Shown here: positions 28,401 to 41,700 of the stretch, piece after piece
Layout: the number at the start of each line of letters is the position of its first letter
Position numbering within the stretch: the stretch's first letter is position 1
Source: Patagioenas fasciata
Taxonomy: Eukaryota; Chordata; Aves; Columbiformes; Columbidae
Direction of reading: 5' to 3'
DNA length: 64,000 nt
NCBI RefSeq assembly: GCF_037038585.1
Contig: NC_092525.1
Location: 28,918,367-28,982,366 of the forward strand
Notes under the pieces: model-generated
What the model saw: only the letters and a program-made list of their open reading frames with translations
What the model was told of the DNA's origin: nothing
Databases searched by the model: none
Position numbers and translations under genes: made by a program

Positions 28401-28683
28401 GGTAATTATGAACTAAGAGATACACGTAAGTATCCAGTGGGATCCTCTAAATACCTGCTTTCTACATATTTTCTCTCCATGTGGGGCAGAAAATGAGGGG
28501 AAAAGAATAGTAGGTCAGTTATATTTCCAAAATGTCACCTATCTCAGCATAATTACATTAGCTACAATAAAAGAATACAACTTGAAACACAGCAATGTAT
28601 GTGACATTAACATACAAGAGTAAAATAATCCCTGCAATGAATTCCACAACAATCTAGACATGTGAAAAGGACTGGAATATGTG
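22419..28683. other. Gene-free AT-rich DNA
   Basis: No recognisable gene or mobile element. It holds an A16 run at 22906-22921 and an AT-only style low-complexity stretch at about 27044-27091. Short frames, including an 83-codon lysine-rich one at 25550-25801 and a 105-codon minus-strand one at 26401-26718, show no family signature. Confidence 0.55.
22906..22921. repeat. A16 homopolymer
   Basis: Sixteen consecutive A, followed by GAAG and more A. No retroelement body is recognisable beside it. Confidence 0.85.
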
Positions 28684-29186
28684 ATAGAATGTTCTGTATT
28701 GGAAGGGACCCACAAGGATCACCGAGTCCAACTCCTGTTCATGCACAGGACAAGCTCAGACTTCACCCCATGTGTCTGAGAGTGCTGCCCAATCATCTCT
28801 TGAACACTGTCAGGCTTGGGGCTGTGACACCTCCCTGGGGCGCCTGTTCCAGTGCTCCACCACCCTCTGGATGAAGAACCTTTTTCTAATGTCCAGCCTA
28901 AACCCCCCTTGTCACATCTTCCTGCCATTCTCTCGGTTCCTATCACAGATCACCAGAGAGAAGAGATCAGCACCTGCCCCTCCTCCTCTCCTTCTGAGGA
29001 AGCTGTAGACAGTGATGAGGTCTCCCCTCAGTCCCCTCTTCTCCAGGCTGAACAAACCAAGAAACTTAAGCTGCTCCTCATAAAACTTCCCCTTCAAAAC
29101 CTTCACCAACTTCGTAGCTCTCTTCTTGACACTCCTCCAGTAGCTTTATATCCTTTTTATACCGTGGTGCCCAAAACTGCAAACAG
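28684..29186 (-). mobile_element. CR1 LINE 3' fragment A
   Basis: On the minus strand this is the 3' untranslated end of a CR1 retrotransposon. The diagnostic terminal stretch, seen here as GGAAGGGACC on the plus strand next to the 3' terminus, is followed by the usual CR1 3' region including a CTTCTCCAGGCTGAACAA block. It is heavily 5'-truncated: it stops at about 29186, exactly where the 3' terminus of a second CR1 begins, so the two lie head to tail. It has no coding capacity. CR1 elements are the dominant LINEs of birds and other sauropsids. Confidence 0.9.
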
Positions 29187-30292
29187 TCATAGAATCAGAG
29201 AATCATTTCAGTTGGAAGAGGCCCTCAGGATCAAGTCCAAACATAACCTAACCTAACTCTAGCACTAAACCATGTCCCTAAGAACACTGTCTAACTGATT
29301 TTTAAACACCTCCATGGATGGTGACTTCACCACTTTCCTGGGCAGCCTGTTCCAATGCCTGACAATCATTTCCGTGAATAATTTTTTTCCTAATATTCAA
29401 TCTGAACCTCCCCTGGCACAACTTGAGGCCATTTCCTCTCATCCTGTCACTTGGGAGAAGAGACCAACACCCTCCATGCTACAACCTCCTTTCAGATAGT
29501 TGTAGACGGCGATAAGTTCTCCCCTCAGCCTCCTTTTCTCCAGGCTAAACAGCCCCACTTCCCTCAGCTGCTCCTCATCAGACTTGTACTCCAGACCCCT
29601 CACCAGCTTCATCAACTCCTCTGCACTCTCTCTAGTGCCTCAATGTCCTTCTTACGATGAGGGGCTCAAAACGGAAGACAGGATTCAAGGTGCGGCCTCA
29701 CCAGTGCAAAGCACAGTGGCACAATCACTTCTCTAGTCCTGCTGGCCACACTATTCCTGACACAAGCCAGGATGCTGTTGGCCTTTTTGGCCATCTGGGC
29801 ACACTGCTGGCTCATGTTCAGCTGGCTGTTGACCAACACCCCCAGGTCATTTTCTGCCAGGCAGCTTTCCAGCCGCTCTTTCCTGAGCCTGAGGCTGTTG
29901 TGACCACAGTGCAGGACCCAGCACTTGGCCTTGTTAAACTTCATACAAATAGCCTCAGCCCAATGATCCAGCCCATCCAGATCCCTCTGTATGGCCTTCC
30001 TACCCTCCAGCACATCAACACTCCCACCCAATTTGGTGTTGCCTACAAAGTTACTAAGGGTGCACTCAATCCCCTCATCCAAATCATTGATAAAGAGATT
30101 AAACAGAACTGACCCCAATACTGAGCCATGGGGAACACCACTCATGACCAGCGGCCAACTGGATTTGGCTCCGTTCACTACAACCCTTTGGTCCTGGCCC
30201 TCCAGCCAGTTCTTTATCCATCACAGAGTACAGCCATCCATGCCATGAGCTGCCAGCTTCTCCAGGAAAACGCTGTGAGATACAGTGTCAAA
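29187..30292 (-). mobile_element. CR1 LINE 3' fragment B with partial reverse transcriptase
   Basis: The 3' terminus (left edge) has two imperfect copies of the CR1 terminal octamer, CATAGAAT and CAGAGAAT on the plus strand, directly followed by typical CR1 3' UTR. The element continues through the 3' part of ORF2 and is 5'-truncated at about 30292, inside the A-box region of the reverse transcriptase (an FDTV-like sequence at the edge). It is the commonest kind of CR1 copy: intact 3' end, missing 5' end. Confidence 0.93.
29666..30292 (-). pseudogene. CR1 ORF2 reverse-transcriptase fragment, catalytic motif lost
   Basis: This is the 3' portion of CR1 ORF2. From 30178 downward an open frame of 170 codons shows [27 protein letters not shown], interrupted here only by description: the GSVLGS-type B box is at about 30120 and the FINDLD stretch at about 30090. 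The F/YADD catalytic motif reads FVGNT (about 30035-30049), so both metal-binding aspartates are gone. It continues through the conserved NDLGVLV and VRPHLE regions near the C terminus. With the endonuclease and most of the RT absent and the active site mutated, it is non-functional. The close match of the remaining residues to CR1 makes the identification secure. Confidence 0.9.
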
Positions 30293-33200
30293 GTCATCAT
30301 CATATGACATGATACTTATATAATATTATACACAATGGGGTCTAAGAAGACAGCATAGATATTAGTTCTTTAACCTTGTTTCCTAAGATGCTTTTTTTTT
30401 CAGGGCAAACTAAATCTTGAAGACACAGAAATATAACAGCTCCAGGTTGTGCAAATAACGTTCAAACTATACACTCAAAAATTATAGTTTAAAATAACTC
30501 AGTCAACCTGATTAGATTGTGTTCCATCATGTGGATAAACTCAGAGCATCTAATATATATTTTTGAATTAAAAATGTGGTCTCCAGCCATTTGATACCAA
30601 TGTTTCATAAGGCTTCTTGGTTGCCAAAAGTCACATCCATCTGTTATGCTGGCAGCATTCTCAGTCACAAGGTGCTTGGATCTTTTCATTTTAGGCATCA
30701 TTTCCAGAGAAATACAAAAACTTTCAACTGATAGTGTGAATGCATTCAGAAAGTACCAGTTAAAAGCTATCTGGATGGGATATCAGAACATCAGCGAGAA
30801 AATAAAACAGAGGAAAGAATATAATAACTCTACAGAAATGTCATGCCATTGCTTGAAGAAATGAGCAAACATTGAAAAGGGTCATTACGAGTCAACAATA
30901 ATGCTTAATGATACTTTCCAAGGGACGCACATCGGAAATAATAGAAATACCTTATATTTCTTCCACAGAGCTTAAAAACCATCTTCTGACCTCTGTCTCA
31001 GACGTGCATATATATATATGTATATGTGCATGCATGTATGTGCTCAGTATTTCTGCATAACAAAATACATTTTTCTGCAGTTACAACAACAACAAAAAAT
31101 ACAGCACAAAATAAGCTGGCTCTTATTAAGAGCAAATCCATTAAGGTAAGTTCTGTATGTTCCAGAAAACCATTGCAGCTCCAACTTTATCTTCCTTTAA
31201 GGCAAACTAAGAAAAGGTCCTGGGCAACAATTTTTCCAGGCATCATTATCCACAGCTTGAAAATGCTTACCGGAACATGGAAATGGGCCTTCCTCTTAAG
31301 GGCATTATCCAGCATCGTATTTACACCTTGCACTAGATATCTCTCCTCCTTTGTGCTCTTTTTATTGACAGAGCATTCTCATTTCTGCTTCAGATATATT
31401 AATTTGAGGTAATTGTGTACAAAAGGAAGACCTTATAGACCTCTTGCTCTATCCTATGGGGCAGCTATTCCTCTCTGTAGATATATCCAACAGTTTTAAA
31501 GCTTCAAATGACTCAGGAAGAGGTTTAGACTCCATCACATCCCTCTGAAAAACTTTAAGTTACTGTAAATGGGCAACTCAACCAAATATTTTTTCAAAAG
31601 CTAAGCTTTCTGAGAGTCTGTTGCCCTAGATGAAACATTGACTATGGTAAACAAGACTAAACATCCTGAATAATCCACTTTTAAAACCTTTAATTAGATC
31701 AAGAATACAGGAAGTGGATTAACAATAAGGGTAGCTGTTTCTCCTTATCAGCTTTAAGTTCTCTGTCTTCTCTTGTTTTCTCAGACCACTGCTAATGTCT
31801 CAGACACGGTTCTCATGTACAACACCTAGTCGTGGTTTCACTCAACTGACCTTTTCTTCCATTCCACAGAAAATTATTTTTAGATTCTGTAAATGTTTCT
31901 TCTCTGACACTAGGTCTGTTATTCTTCGTATGAAATGCACTGAAATTCTGTTTGAAGCTGTAAATGAAAATAGAATAAAAGACACAAGGGAGTTATAATA
32001 TTTTACAAAAATCAAATTCTTGATACTTTATAGTCATGACTGATAGCAGACTACTGATGAACACTGATGGCCAGAGAAACCACACAGAACAACACTGAAG
32101 AAATAATCCTAAGAAATAGGTGTTGTTTATATCTCTATGTAGTTAAAATGTAACTTATGTACTGTTTTCCTCAGTCATAACTTCTAATTTGGCCCACACG
32201 ATAAGAAACAAACCAACCATACTATTTAAGCCATGGCTGTCTGGTTCTCTGTGTGTCATGAATTAATATTCTTAATCCAGTTACAAAGAATGTTTTCACA
32301 CCTCAAAAATATTATCATAACTGATCCTAGCTGTCATATGCACTAGTAAAGAATCCATACCTGTCCAACAGCCACAGTAAACATAAATAAACTGGAGAGC
32401 TGCCACAGCATTATATAGGGGAAGGAACACTGTATTGTCTCTACTGCCATAACCCTGCTGTGGGTACAGTCCCAGAGCTGCCAGTCTTCATGTGGGAAAC
32501 TGGCACATCTTAAACGTACTCACCTATTTGGAGATTTTAAATAGCAAACCACTCTAATACTAACCAAATACTGGAGAGGAGGGAATTTTTGCAATCAAGC
32601 TGTTGACTTCCAAATGAAAAGAGGATACTATGAAGTTAAGCTCCATTTTACCTGAATTTTGCAAAGCCCAGTGTATCTCTGTGGAATATCTGAATGTGAC
32701 CACTTTGATACAAAGCAGTAAGAGACCAAAAGCAGTACCTTAATAATGACATGCTTTAAACAAACCAGATCTTTCTATAACAAAGTTTGCCCTACCCTTC
32801 CAAAAATAAGCTACAGGTAACAGAAAGTTCGAAGTATACTATTGACTGATACCTTTTTAACTCTCCCCAAGTGTTCAGTCTCTATGTGACTGACCTATGT
32901 GTTATCTTTGCTTGTAAGCTTTAGGATCTTTTAGTCTCAAGTATATAGATTACGTCTCATCCCACCCATCATTCTGGTAAGCTAGTACAAAATACGCCTG
33001 AGCAAAGACAGGGCAGAGCAAAAATGATATCTTCTTTGTTATTACATGAACAGTTCATTGAGAAGTAAAAATCTCTCTCCCTCCCAATTTCCAGTTTTTC
33101 CTTCCAGTAAATCTTTCAAGAGTTACATGTTAACACTATCAAACAAATCGAGTCACATCCATCTCTAGTGGTACTTGTGGAGCTCCTGATAAGACTTCTG

Positions 33201-35106
33201 GTTCTGATAGAACTGCATCATTTTATACAGACTTAAATCAGGAATGCATTTCTCCCAGTGCTTTTCATACTATTCCTGCTGTACCTCAGGCAAATTACAT
33301 TCTTTGCTGAAGTAACTCATAAAGTCATTTTCCCAGAAAACAATCAAAAAACTCTCCCCTCATGTACTTCCATCTCTCTCTGCTTTTCTGATAAATAAAG
33401 CCATTTGCTGTACTGGCACCTTTGACAGATAACTTAGTAAATTTTTTTGGACATATTCCCTTTCTCTTAAGCATATAAGTTGCAAAACTGTTTTTCTGTA
33501 GACCCTATATATCATTGAGGCAGGTTCAACCATTCAGTAATCATGGAAAGACACCAACTGACTTCAATCCTGGAACGAAAGCAACCTAGCCCAGCTGGAA
33601 ACCTCAAAATGCATGACAAAAGTCACACAATGTTCACAAAGAGAAAAAAAATAAATAACCAAAGTTGAGCAGAATTTTCTCTAAATGGATAATAAAAACT
33701 GCATTATTGCTACACAACAAAGTCTCATCAAGCTTTAGAGGACCACATATGTATTTTTCCTTAATGTACTAATTATACTATGTATTTTAAAAAATATTCT
33801 ACATTCCCATCAAATTAGAAACCTAACTATTATTTTAAAATAAAGCATAGTTATATATGCAATCATTTCCTCAACAGTATGTCTAATAATATAACTCACC
33901 TATTTGTAATAACGAGCGGTGATAAAGTGACAAGTAGTATTTTATCACTGGTATGGTTAATGTACATTTCTGTTCTAAAGCAAGTATGTATTTAAATTTT
34001 CTCCTACTCCTTAGCACAAAATGGCAATGATCTTAATTTAACTTGGAAGTGAATCAAGAGCTAATTTAGCTACAAGAAAAGCAAGTCTGGTTATGTAAGC
34101 CTTGGGTTGAAATTTCATTGCAAAAGAAATATTTGAAATGAAAATCGGCCAACTGTACTTGCCTTTTTCCTGGGCCTAGAAGCAATACAATTGTAGCTCA
34201 TCCACTCAATCACTTCTATTTCCAGAGTTTTTTCTCCAGAGGGGTGTTTAAATGAGATATCTAAACGTATTTTATGCCAAACAGTCCAAGTACATGCATT
34301 AACAGAATTGACTTTGGGTCTTATACCTAAGAATAATTACAGAAATCATTTTATCTGTCATGTGAAGGACCCAAAATAAAATAAGCTGTCACAAAGCATT
34401 GTGTCATCTCACCATACACATACACACATTTTGTACTAGGAATACTGCAGTTGTTCCCTTTATCTCCTGTAGGGACACAGTCTAAGGTGGCAGTTTTCCT
34501 CAGGGAATATGCTATTGTTAGATTTCCCATCAGGGCCTTTTTCCATGGAAAGAGATTTTTCCTGTATCACTGACAAAGTTTCACTGTTCTTGAAACTATG
34601 CTGGGTTCAAACTAGAGGCGGTCTCATCAACTTGACTTTTAGAAGTGTAAGAGAGCAAGAGAGGTATTGTGGATGGTGTGTCAGGAAGAAGAAATTGTAA
34701 TGTACATTTTCAAAATCTTGCTTACATAAATTGTATTTCAGAAGCCCTTGAGATTTGCATTGCTCTATTTACTTCACTGAACATTTCAGCTCTACTAATT
34801 CCTGCTCACATACCACTGCTAGAATTTCACTGACAGCACTAGATTTCTGTGTCACAAGCAGGACTACAGCTCCTTTTTGAACTTGTGTGGCTTAGTCTCA
34901 TTGTTTCCTGGAATTAATCCAAAGTATAAATACCAAATATCTGTTATACCTTTGTGTCTGATAGACAGTAATTTCTCCAAACAGAACATATATCTGTTTC
35001 AGTAAAAAAAGCATGAATAATACAAATAATAATAAAATGTCTCTGACAATAGGAAGAATCATCTTAGCAGTCCCACTTCACTCACAGGAAAATGAAAAGG
35101 TCATGA
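30293..35106. other. Gene-free AT-rich DNA
   Basis: No recognisable gene or mobile element beyond a TA/TG dinucleotide repeat at 31008-31042. Frames are short; the longest, at 31026-31412, begins inside that repeat and has no family signature. Confidence 0.55.
31008..31042. repeat. TA/TG dinucleotide microsatellite
   Basis: An alternating purine-pyrimidine tract of TA units passing into interrupted TG/CA units (ATATATATATGTATATGTGC and onward). Likely length-polymorphic. Confidence 0.85.
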
Positions 35107-35129
35107 CATGTCAGAAGACTGTATCTGAA

Positions 35130-35340
35130 CAAAGGCTTGGGAACCGCGTTCAACAGAAGACAAAATTGGTTTCAGGCAGTGTCCGTTTCTGAGGCCATGA
35201 AGCCGTCAGGGGCGTTGGCATTGCTGGGGAGATGGAGCACGAGCTACTCCTGCTTGTCACCGAGAGACTACTGGTACATTCCTAGGAAAAAAAGTGGGTG
35301 GGACAGCAAGAAAAGAGGGGTTCCCTCTAAAAGTCCGTGA
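35130..35340. other. Locally GC- and CpG-richer block, unidentified
   Basis: Against an AT-rich, CpG-poor background this 210-bp block holds at least seven CpG dinucleotides. A 67-codon plus-strand frame is open across it (35137-35340, opening at TTG, ending in TGA), with an ATG at about 35197. A CAG preceded by GGTTT lies near 35178, but I see no matching donor. It may be a fragment of a GC-richer mobile element or an exon of something not visible here; I do not recognise the peptide. Confidence 0.15.
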
Positions 35341-38300
35341 GATTTTCAGATTTTGCCATTTCAGACAGGATGGCTATACTCATACAGAGCATACAAAATC
35401 CGGTCTCATTAAATTATTTCTGAATATTTTTAAATTATCCTTTTCAATTGAGTTTATATAAATACATACATGTGTATGTGTGTGTTTGTGTGTGGGCATA
35501 CATATAGAAAATATCAGCTCCCATCTTGCAGTTTGAAAAACTACCACGTAAAATATTTTCCATCAAAAAATTGCAGGCTAGCTATAATGCAACTATCCAT
35601 TGTTGTGTAGCTACTGCAGTTTTATGTGTACCAAAAGAGCTCGAAAATCACTGTTGTAATTCTTCAGGAAAAAAATACATAGCGGTTTATTTTTTCTCTG
35701 GCTTTTAATAAAATTCAAACTTCAAAAACTAGAAACGGAAAAAATGACAAAACAACAAGAAGTGAAGTTTTAAAATATATCTCCCACCTACTAAAGCACA
35801 AAACACACCACCTTCCCATAATAAGTTCATCCAAGATGGGTAAAAGTTCTTTTCAAGCACTCAAATGTATCTAACCATTAACTTTTCCCTTGATCTCTCC
35901 AAAATAACTCGCAAACAATAAAGTTTTTGGTTTTGATTTTTTGCAAAGCCATTCTTCCCTTCACTTAGGAAAGCTGGAAAATCGTATTACCAAACTATTA
36001 CCACTAAGAAGCATGTCTTGCTTTACAGTCAGGATCATAAAATTTATAATCTTTTCCTGTTATCTGTTAGTTCAACATCCCTACAGGAAGTTTAAGGAGC
36101 CAGTACTTGATTTCAAAATAAGCAGTTAAGACTATTTTCTGGGAAGTACTAAAAGACACTCTACATCCAAGTAATCTGTCTACAGTCTAAAATGAATACC
36201 AGGACAAGAAATTGTTCAGGCTCAGGACACCTTAAGAACTGGGAGCTGGTCCTCTGACAGACAAGAAGAGGGACTTGTTTGTATTCTGTTACATCGTGAC
36301 TTTTGGATTTACCTTTGCCAAACTCTAACTTGGTCTGGAAGTTCTTACAGTTCTCTGCCTTCTTTACTTTTTATATCGAGCCACAATCAAAAGTCCTAAA
36401 GTTGGTAGTTGACTTAGGCTACCTTCTGACACAGGGCAATTTCTGAAGAATAAATAAAAACAGTAACATGTTTAGTTTCTCTTTATATAACAGAGAGTCA
36501 TCTGCTTCACAAAATAGTCCTGAGTGTGGCTCATCTCTAATCCTGCATACTTTGTATTATGAAGTAATGATGGTTACACTGCTATAGCTGGATTCCTCAA
36601 AGAGCCACTTCAACATTCAACATCAGAGATTCTGCACCTGATCTTCAGCAGAGGCCTCACCAAACAACACAGATGACACAGCTACAGGAGTGCTCGAATG
36701 TCATAAGTGTATTACACTTCATTAAAATCCTTAGTCCGATTTTATAGATAGTTTGCAAGATGAGAATATGACCTATAGAAACCACGGGTCTGCCTTAAGG
36801 TATTTGCTTTTCTTATTGTAAAGTTTTGGAGTTTGTCCTAATTCAGACACAACACAAAATACTCAGCCTTGTTCTTCCCAAGCATGGTCACAGTTCAGCA
36901 TCCTCACCTTTCCCTGTGCTTGCTCTTGCCCACACTAGAAAAGGAGCAGCTGGGCATCCAATTCATCTCAACTAACTTCAGTCATTTAAAATTCCAGGTT
37001 TCCCTTACAGGCCACTTGTCTAGGTTCGGTCTACAGGCTAAGGTGAGAGACAGGAGGGGATGAGACTCCTGGAAGTCTGTATTTCTCTCCTTTAACTACA
37101 GAAGCAAAATGATCAAGCAGCTTATACCAGACACTTCCTAGTACTTCATGGTCTGCTAACCGTTCTGAACTGTTCATTACCATACAGTTTACACAGAAAC
37201 CTCAGTAATTGCTGAGCTTCATGATGTTTACGATTTCAAACTCACCCCTTGAACCAAGGTACAGCCTGTGAATTCTTCCTGTCTCCCCAAACCTCTCTTG
37301 TGCCCAAAAAAACACAAGTGCAGAAGAAACCTGTGTCTTTATTTCTTACCCTCCCATTCACTTCTTACGAAACTTGTCTCTAAAATAGACATAATACCAA
37401 CTCCATTAAAGGAATGTACTGTGGCTTAATTGCAACATGCTCTGAAATCTCTAAAAGACACTGCAGAAAAGCAAAGGATGATTATTCTGCAATCTGTATA
37501 CAGCAATATATTTTGAAAAACGACAAAGGCACATGTTGATATATCCTAAAAGAATACTTCCAAATCCCTCAGGAGAATTTCCACCACCCCTGTCCCCTGA
37601 CCCCCTTCTCACAAACAGTCTCCCCTAAGCAAATCTTTGTGATTTAGAAGTATCACAAATAATAACTGAACTACAAGCAAAGCTGCGATATATACGAACA
37701 GCTGCCTCTTTTCAAAGCTCTCTAGGTAGAGGCCACATCAGTGTACAAATTTAAAGAGTATTTTTTAGTTTTCATTTCTAATCTTAATAAGAAAACCAAA
37801 TATCTTCATTTTGTTGAAGTTTCAGGATTAACTTTATCTGCTTGCTACTATATTACAAGAAATAAGAGAAGTACAACTCTTATTTTCAAAGTCAACAACA
37901 TCTCCCACTTTCCATTCTGGACATAGGGGATTTTTGTTTATCTCCTGTAATACTTGACATAAACTTGGCAATCATATGGCATAAACTGAGTTTATTATGC
38001 TACTTGAAAGCATTACAAAAAAGAAACAGAGTGGAATACTCTAAGCCATATACACACATGAATTGGAATAAGAAGAGATAACTTTTATAGGAATATCTTT
38101 TGAAAGGAGGGTCAATTCCAAATTAGCAAATCAAAAAGTTATCAGTTATCACATAGGAACTGCAATCAACCCAGATTCTAAGAATAGTGGTTTACATGAA
38201 TAATTAATACATGATAATAATTAAAAGTAATAATAATTTATACATGAATAATTTTAATTACCACTACTGTAAACAAGTTTTCAGAAACTTCTTATAGCAA

Positions 38301-38559
38301 GGGGAAAGAATAAAAAAATACGTGGAGCGCAAACTGGTTCGCCTGAAATTGGTTTTAATCAAACTGAAGGAAGGAAAGTTTCAGGGGGAACCAAATAGCA
38401 ATCCTTCAGTACCCACTAGGAGTTTATGGAAAGGACAGCACCAGGCTCTTCAAAGTGGTGTATGGTGTGAGGATCAGTGACCACATTGATAACTTGAAAG
38501 AAGAAATGTTGAGAGTGGATCAAAAGAGAAGCTCTAAGCTCTAACCACGAGGGCTGGCA
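35341..38559. other. Gene-free AT-rich DNA
   Basis: No recognisable gene or mobile element. A TG-rich microsatellite is at 35461-35507, and AT-only style low-complexity DNA with a repeated ACATGAATAATT word is at about 38190-38265. Confidence 0.55.
35461..35507. repeat. Interrupted TG/CA microsatellite
   Basis: Interrupted TG units (TGTGTATGTGTGTGTTTGTG) flanked by ACATACAT-like words. Confidence 0.8.
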
Positions 38560-38735
38560 GGCAGCGGAGCAGGTTGCCCAGGGAGGATGTGCAATCTCCA
38601 CCCTTGCAAGTTTTCGAGCCCCAACCAAATAAAGCCCTGAGCAGCCTGAAGTCATAGCTCACCCTGCTTTAAGCGCAAGGCTGTGCAAGAAACCTCGCGA
38701 GGTTGCTTCCAACCTAAATTATTCTATAAACCTAC
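38560..38735 (+). mobile_element. Old CR1 LINE 3' end
   Basis: On the plus strand this follows the CR1 3' terminal region: an AGGTTGCCCAGGGAGG block, a CTCCACCCTTGCAAG segment, CCCTGAGCAGCCTG, CACCCTGCTTTAAGC and finally GGTTGCTTCCAACCT shortly before an ATTCTATAA remnant of the terminal octamer. It is far more diverged than the copies at 28.7-30.3 kb and is severely 5'-truncated, with no coding content. Its left boundary is approximate; diverged CR1 sequence may start up to about 100 bp earlier. Confidence 0.85.
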
Positions 38736-41700
38736 ACTCACAACATACAGAATAGCTACAATACAGAAGAATCTAAAACGTTATGTCTGACATCAAGACA
38801 GCAGTTGGAACAAGCAATAACTATTATGCATCTCAATCTCAACTTGTTATACCATAGTAACAAGACTGGCATGTGCTGAGACAGTTGTCTAAACCTCAGC
38901 TCATTTAGATCTTGTTTAAGTTGGTTTTTAATGATTTCTCTTGGATGATTTCAATGATTTCTCTTGGATTTCTCATGGATTGATTCTCATTTATTTGATA
39001 AATATAAATAACTTTCTGTAATTAGACTTGACTATCTGTTGTAAGGTTTCTGGATAAAGAATATATTATCAATGATCTTTTGAAAGATGTTCCTGTTCTT
39101 AGGTCTCTCATTGATACTTTGTTTTCATACACAAATATTTCTAATAAAAAAATAAAATAAAAAAAAATTGTTCATCATTCATAATTGTTCCTTTCATCTA
39201 GACCTCACAAAATCATCAGCTTCCTCCACTGCTTGTTCAGGACGCATGAAAGATATTTTACAATATAAGTTTTAATCAAATTTTTCTCATGCTTTAAATG
39301 GATAGCATTATTATTTAAATAGTTAAACATTTTTCTATTCTGTATCCTTTTGTTTCCCTATTTAACCCTCAACAGATAAATAATGAAGTTTCAAAATATT
39401 TTTATATACTTTGCTTTTCAGTTTTTCAGTTTTGATGTTAATACAGCAAGTCAACTGAACTAGGATGAACTGTAAAGGGCCTTCAATTGTAAACTAGTGG
39501 GGTTTAGCTGAAAAGTGCAAAGCTTTCATTTTAATTCTTAGATTCCAGGAGAGCAGAAATAAACTGAAAATTACTAAAATTCTTTTCAGTCATTCTGATA
39601 TAAAATTGAAAGTACCAGAAAAATGTTTATCTAATTAAGTACAGTTGTAATTTCACTTCATTGGGTTATGAACACTAATAAATAATTTAAAAGATAAAAA
39701 ATAAATACTGGAATTTATGCAAGTTGATATGAAAGCTGTGACAATCACTGACGTCTGAGCTACATGAAAGTGTGTCAGCTGAGGATCTCCAGCCTGATCT
39801 GCTACACTGAAAAACAAACATAAACACAGGTTCTGAGGTTTAGCTTCAGTATCTTAGTTCTGTGATTAGAACTATTGCATACACAATTCTTTTTCCCCGT
39901 ATCATGCTTATTGTATTTAATCTATTTGAATTTAATATGGCACAATCTACAGTACCTGTGTCTACAGTTTCACTTCTACCATGCAACAAACTGCATTTTA
40001 CACAATGCATACATTTACTAAATCGCTATAAACCAGTTGCCATTTTATTGAGTTCTAATATATTTGTATTCAACAGGAACAGCAAGTACATGCCACAGTG
40101 ATCTTAATATAACAAGGCACTAATCTGTAAGTGACATTTGGAAAAGCACTGTATTTTTAAAATTGGATTCATGGAAAGAAAAAAGTCAACTAAAACCACC
40201 TCTCTGCTTAATTGGCTATATTAATCCACGGACCTGTCGCACAGAGAACACAACTGCCAGGAACACTCAGCATTCACATTGCTGCTAAGATTAAAATCAA
40301 AGCGAGAGTCTCACCATTTTTTTGGTAATAAAATACCATTAAATACAGACACAACATGTGAATAGAGAGTATTTATTGCTGAGGTTTTTTATTCCTTGTG
40401 TTCCCTTAGAAATGGTAACAGTTCATTACGCGTTTCTCAACAGGAAAAAACACCTTCTTCAAGGCCAAGGAACACCTGTTTAGTTCCAGGCCAGGATTTT
40501 CACAGTGGAATTTCTTTAGTTCCCAGCCACCAGTGGGCAAATAAAAAACACAGAATATCTAAAATTCAGTTTGTGTTTATTTTACACAGATTTAGAAGCT
40601 AGTAAAATAAAACCCAGAAGCATTATTATTAGGAACTTTTAGGACTCTGGCTGTTCTGAATTGGAATGAAAATCCCAAACCTGATTTGATAATTTCAGTC
40701 AAAATTATATGGGCCATTTTTAGCTCCTGCAGCCCTTGAGTATATGGAAATCAGGTTCTCTCAGAAATATTTGGCTATTTTTACTTTTAAATGCAAAATT
40801 ATGTATACGTCATTGTAGTGGGTAAGAAATGTAAAATATTTCTATATGTCTATTAGATTGCCACACTTTCCAGTAAATTTCAATTGCAAAGACGCAATTA
40901 ACACAAATACCTTTTTTCCCCTCAGGTAGATCATTACTTTAAAACCACATTTCTGCCAGGCTTCATTCACTGCTATTTTGCAGCAGATGATCAGATATTA
41001 ACTGTTGTATGACTTTCACAGAAAAATGTGTTCATAACAGTTGTTCATTAGATTTTAATCTGAGTTTGCCCACTTAATTGAATTTTCTCAATGAAAAGTT
41101 TTGCCCATATATGGTAACTGTAGTTAAATTCTAATTCAACTAACAAACAGAAAGCTATGTAACATCTAATTTTTAATTAATATAAGCCTAAAAGCATAAA
41201 ATAGTAGGTCACAATCAGTTCTCGATTATACTGAGATAAATCCTGAGTAATCAATAGGTTTCAATAGTCATACCAGGTTTCTTCTTGTGTGAAGTATTTG
41301 TGAGAGTAGATTTTTTTTCTGTATATCCATATTCCTCAGGATAAGCTGTTACTACAGCAGGTCTTATAAAAGCTTTCACAACTGAAAATGCCATGAAGTG
41401 TCACAAACCAACCATTTGTGATGGATGAGCTGTCTCTATATGGCAAACCAGAAAGGAGCCGAGTTCCCACACATAACAGCACTTATTCTCAAATGCTAAA
41501 GAAATGAGTTATTTAATGGCTAATCACCACATTAGAACAAGTTACACGGGAAAAAGCTTTGCTCTTTCAAGAAGTCTCTTCAGTTTAGTCCAACTGGCAG
41601 AGACACTGCTCTTTATTTTAAACTCAACTAAAATGATTTTCGGTTTTCTGTGTGTTTTAATTTTCCAACATGCAAAATTCTGTATTTGTTGCCTTATAGA

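Noticed and set aside
29657..30248. Plus-strand frames of up to 151 codons over the CR1 at 29-30 kb
   Set aside because: Antisense shadows of CR1 ORF2; the minus-strand frame carries the RT signature.
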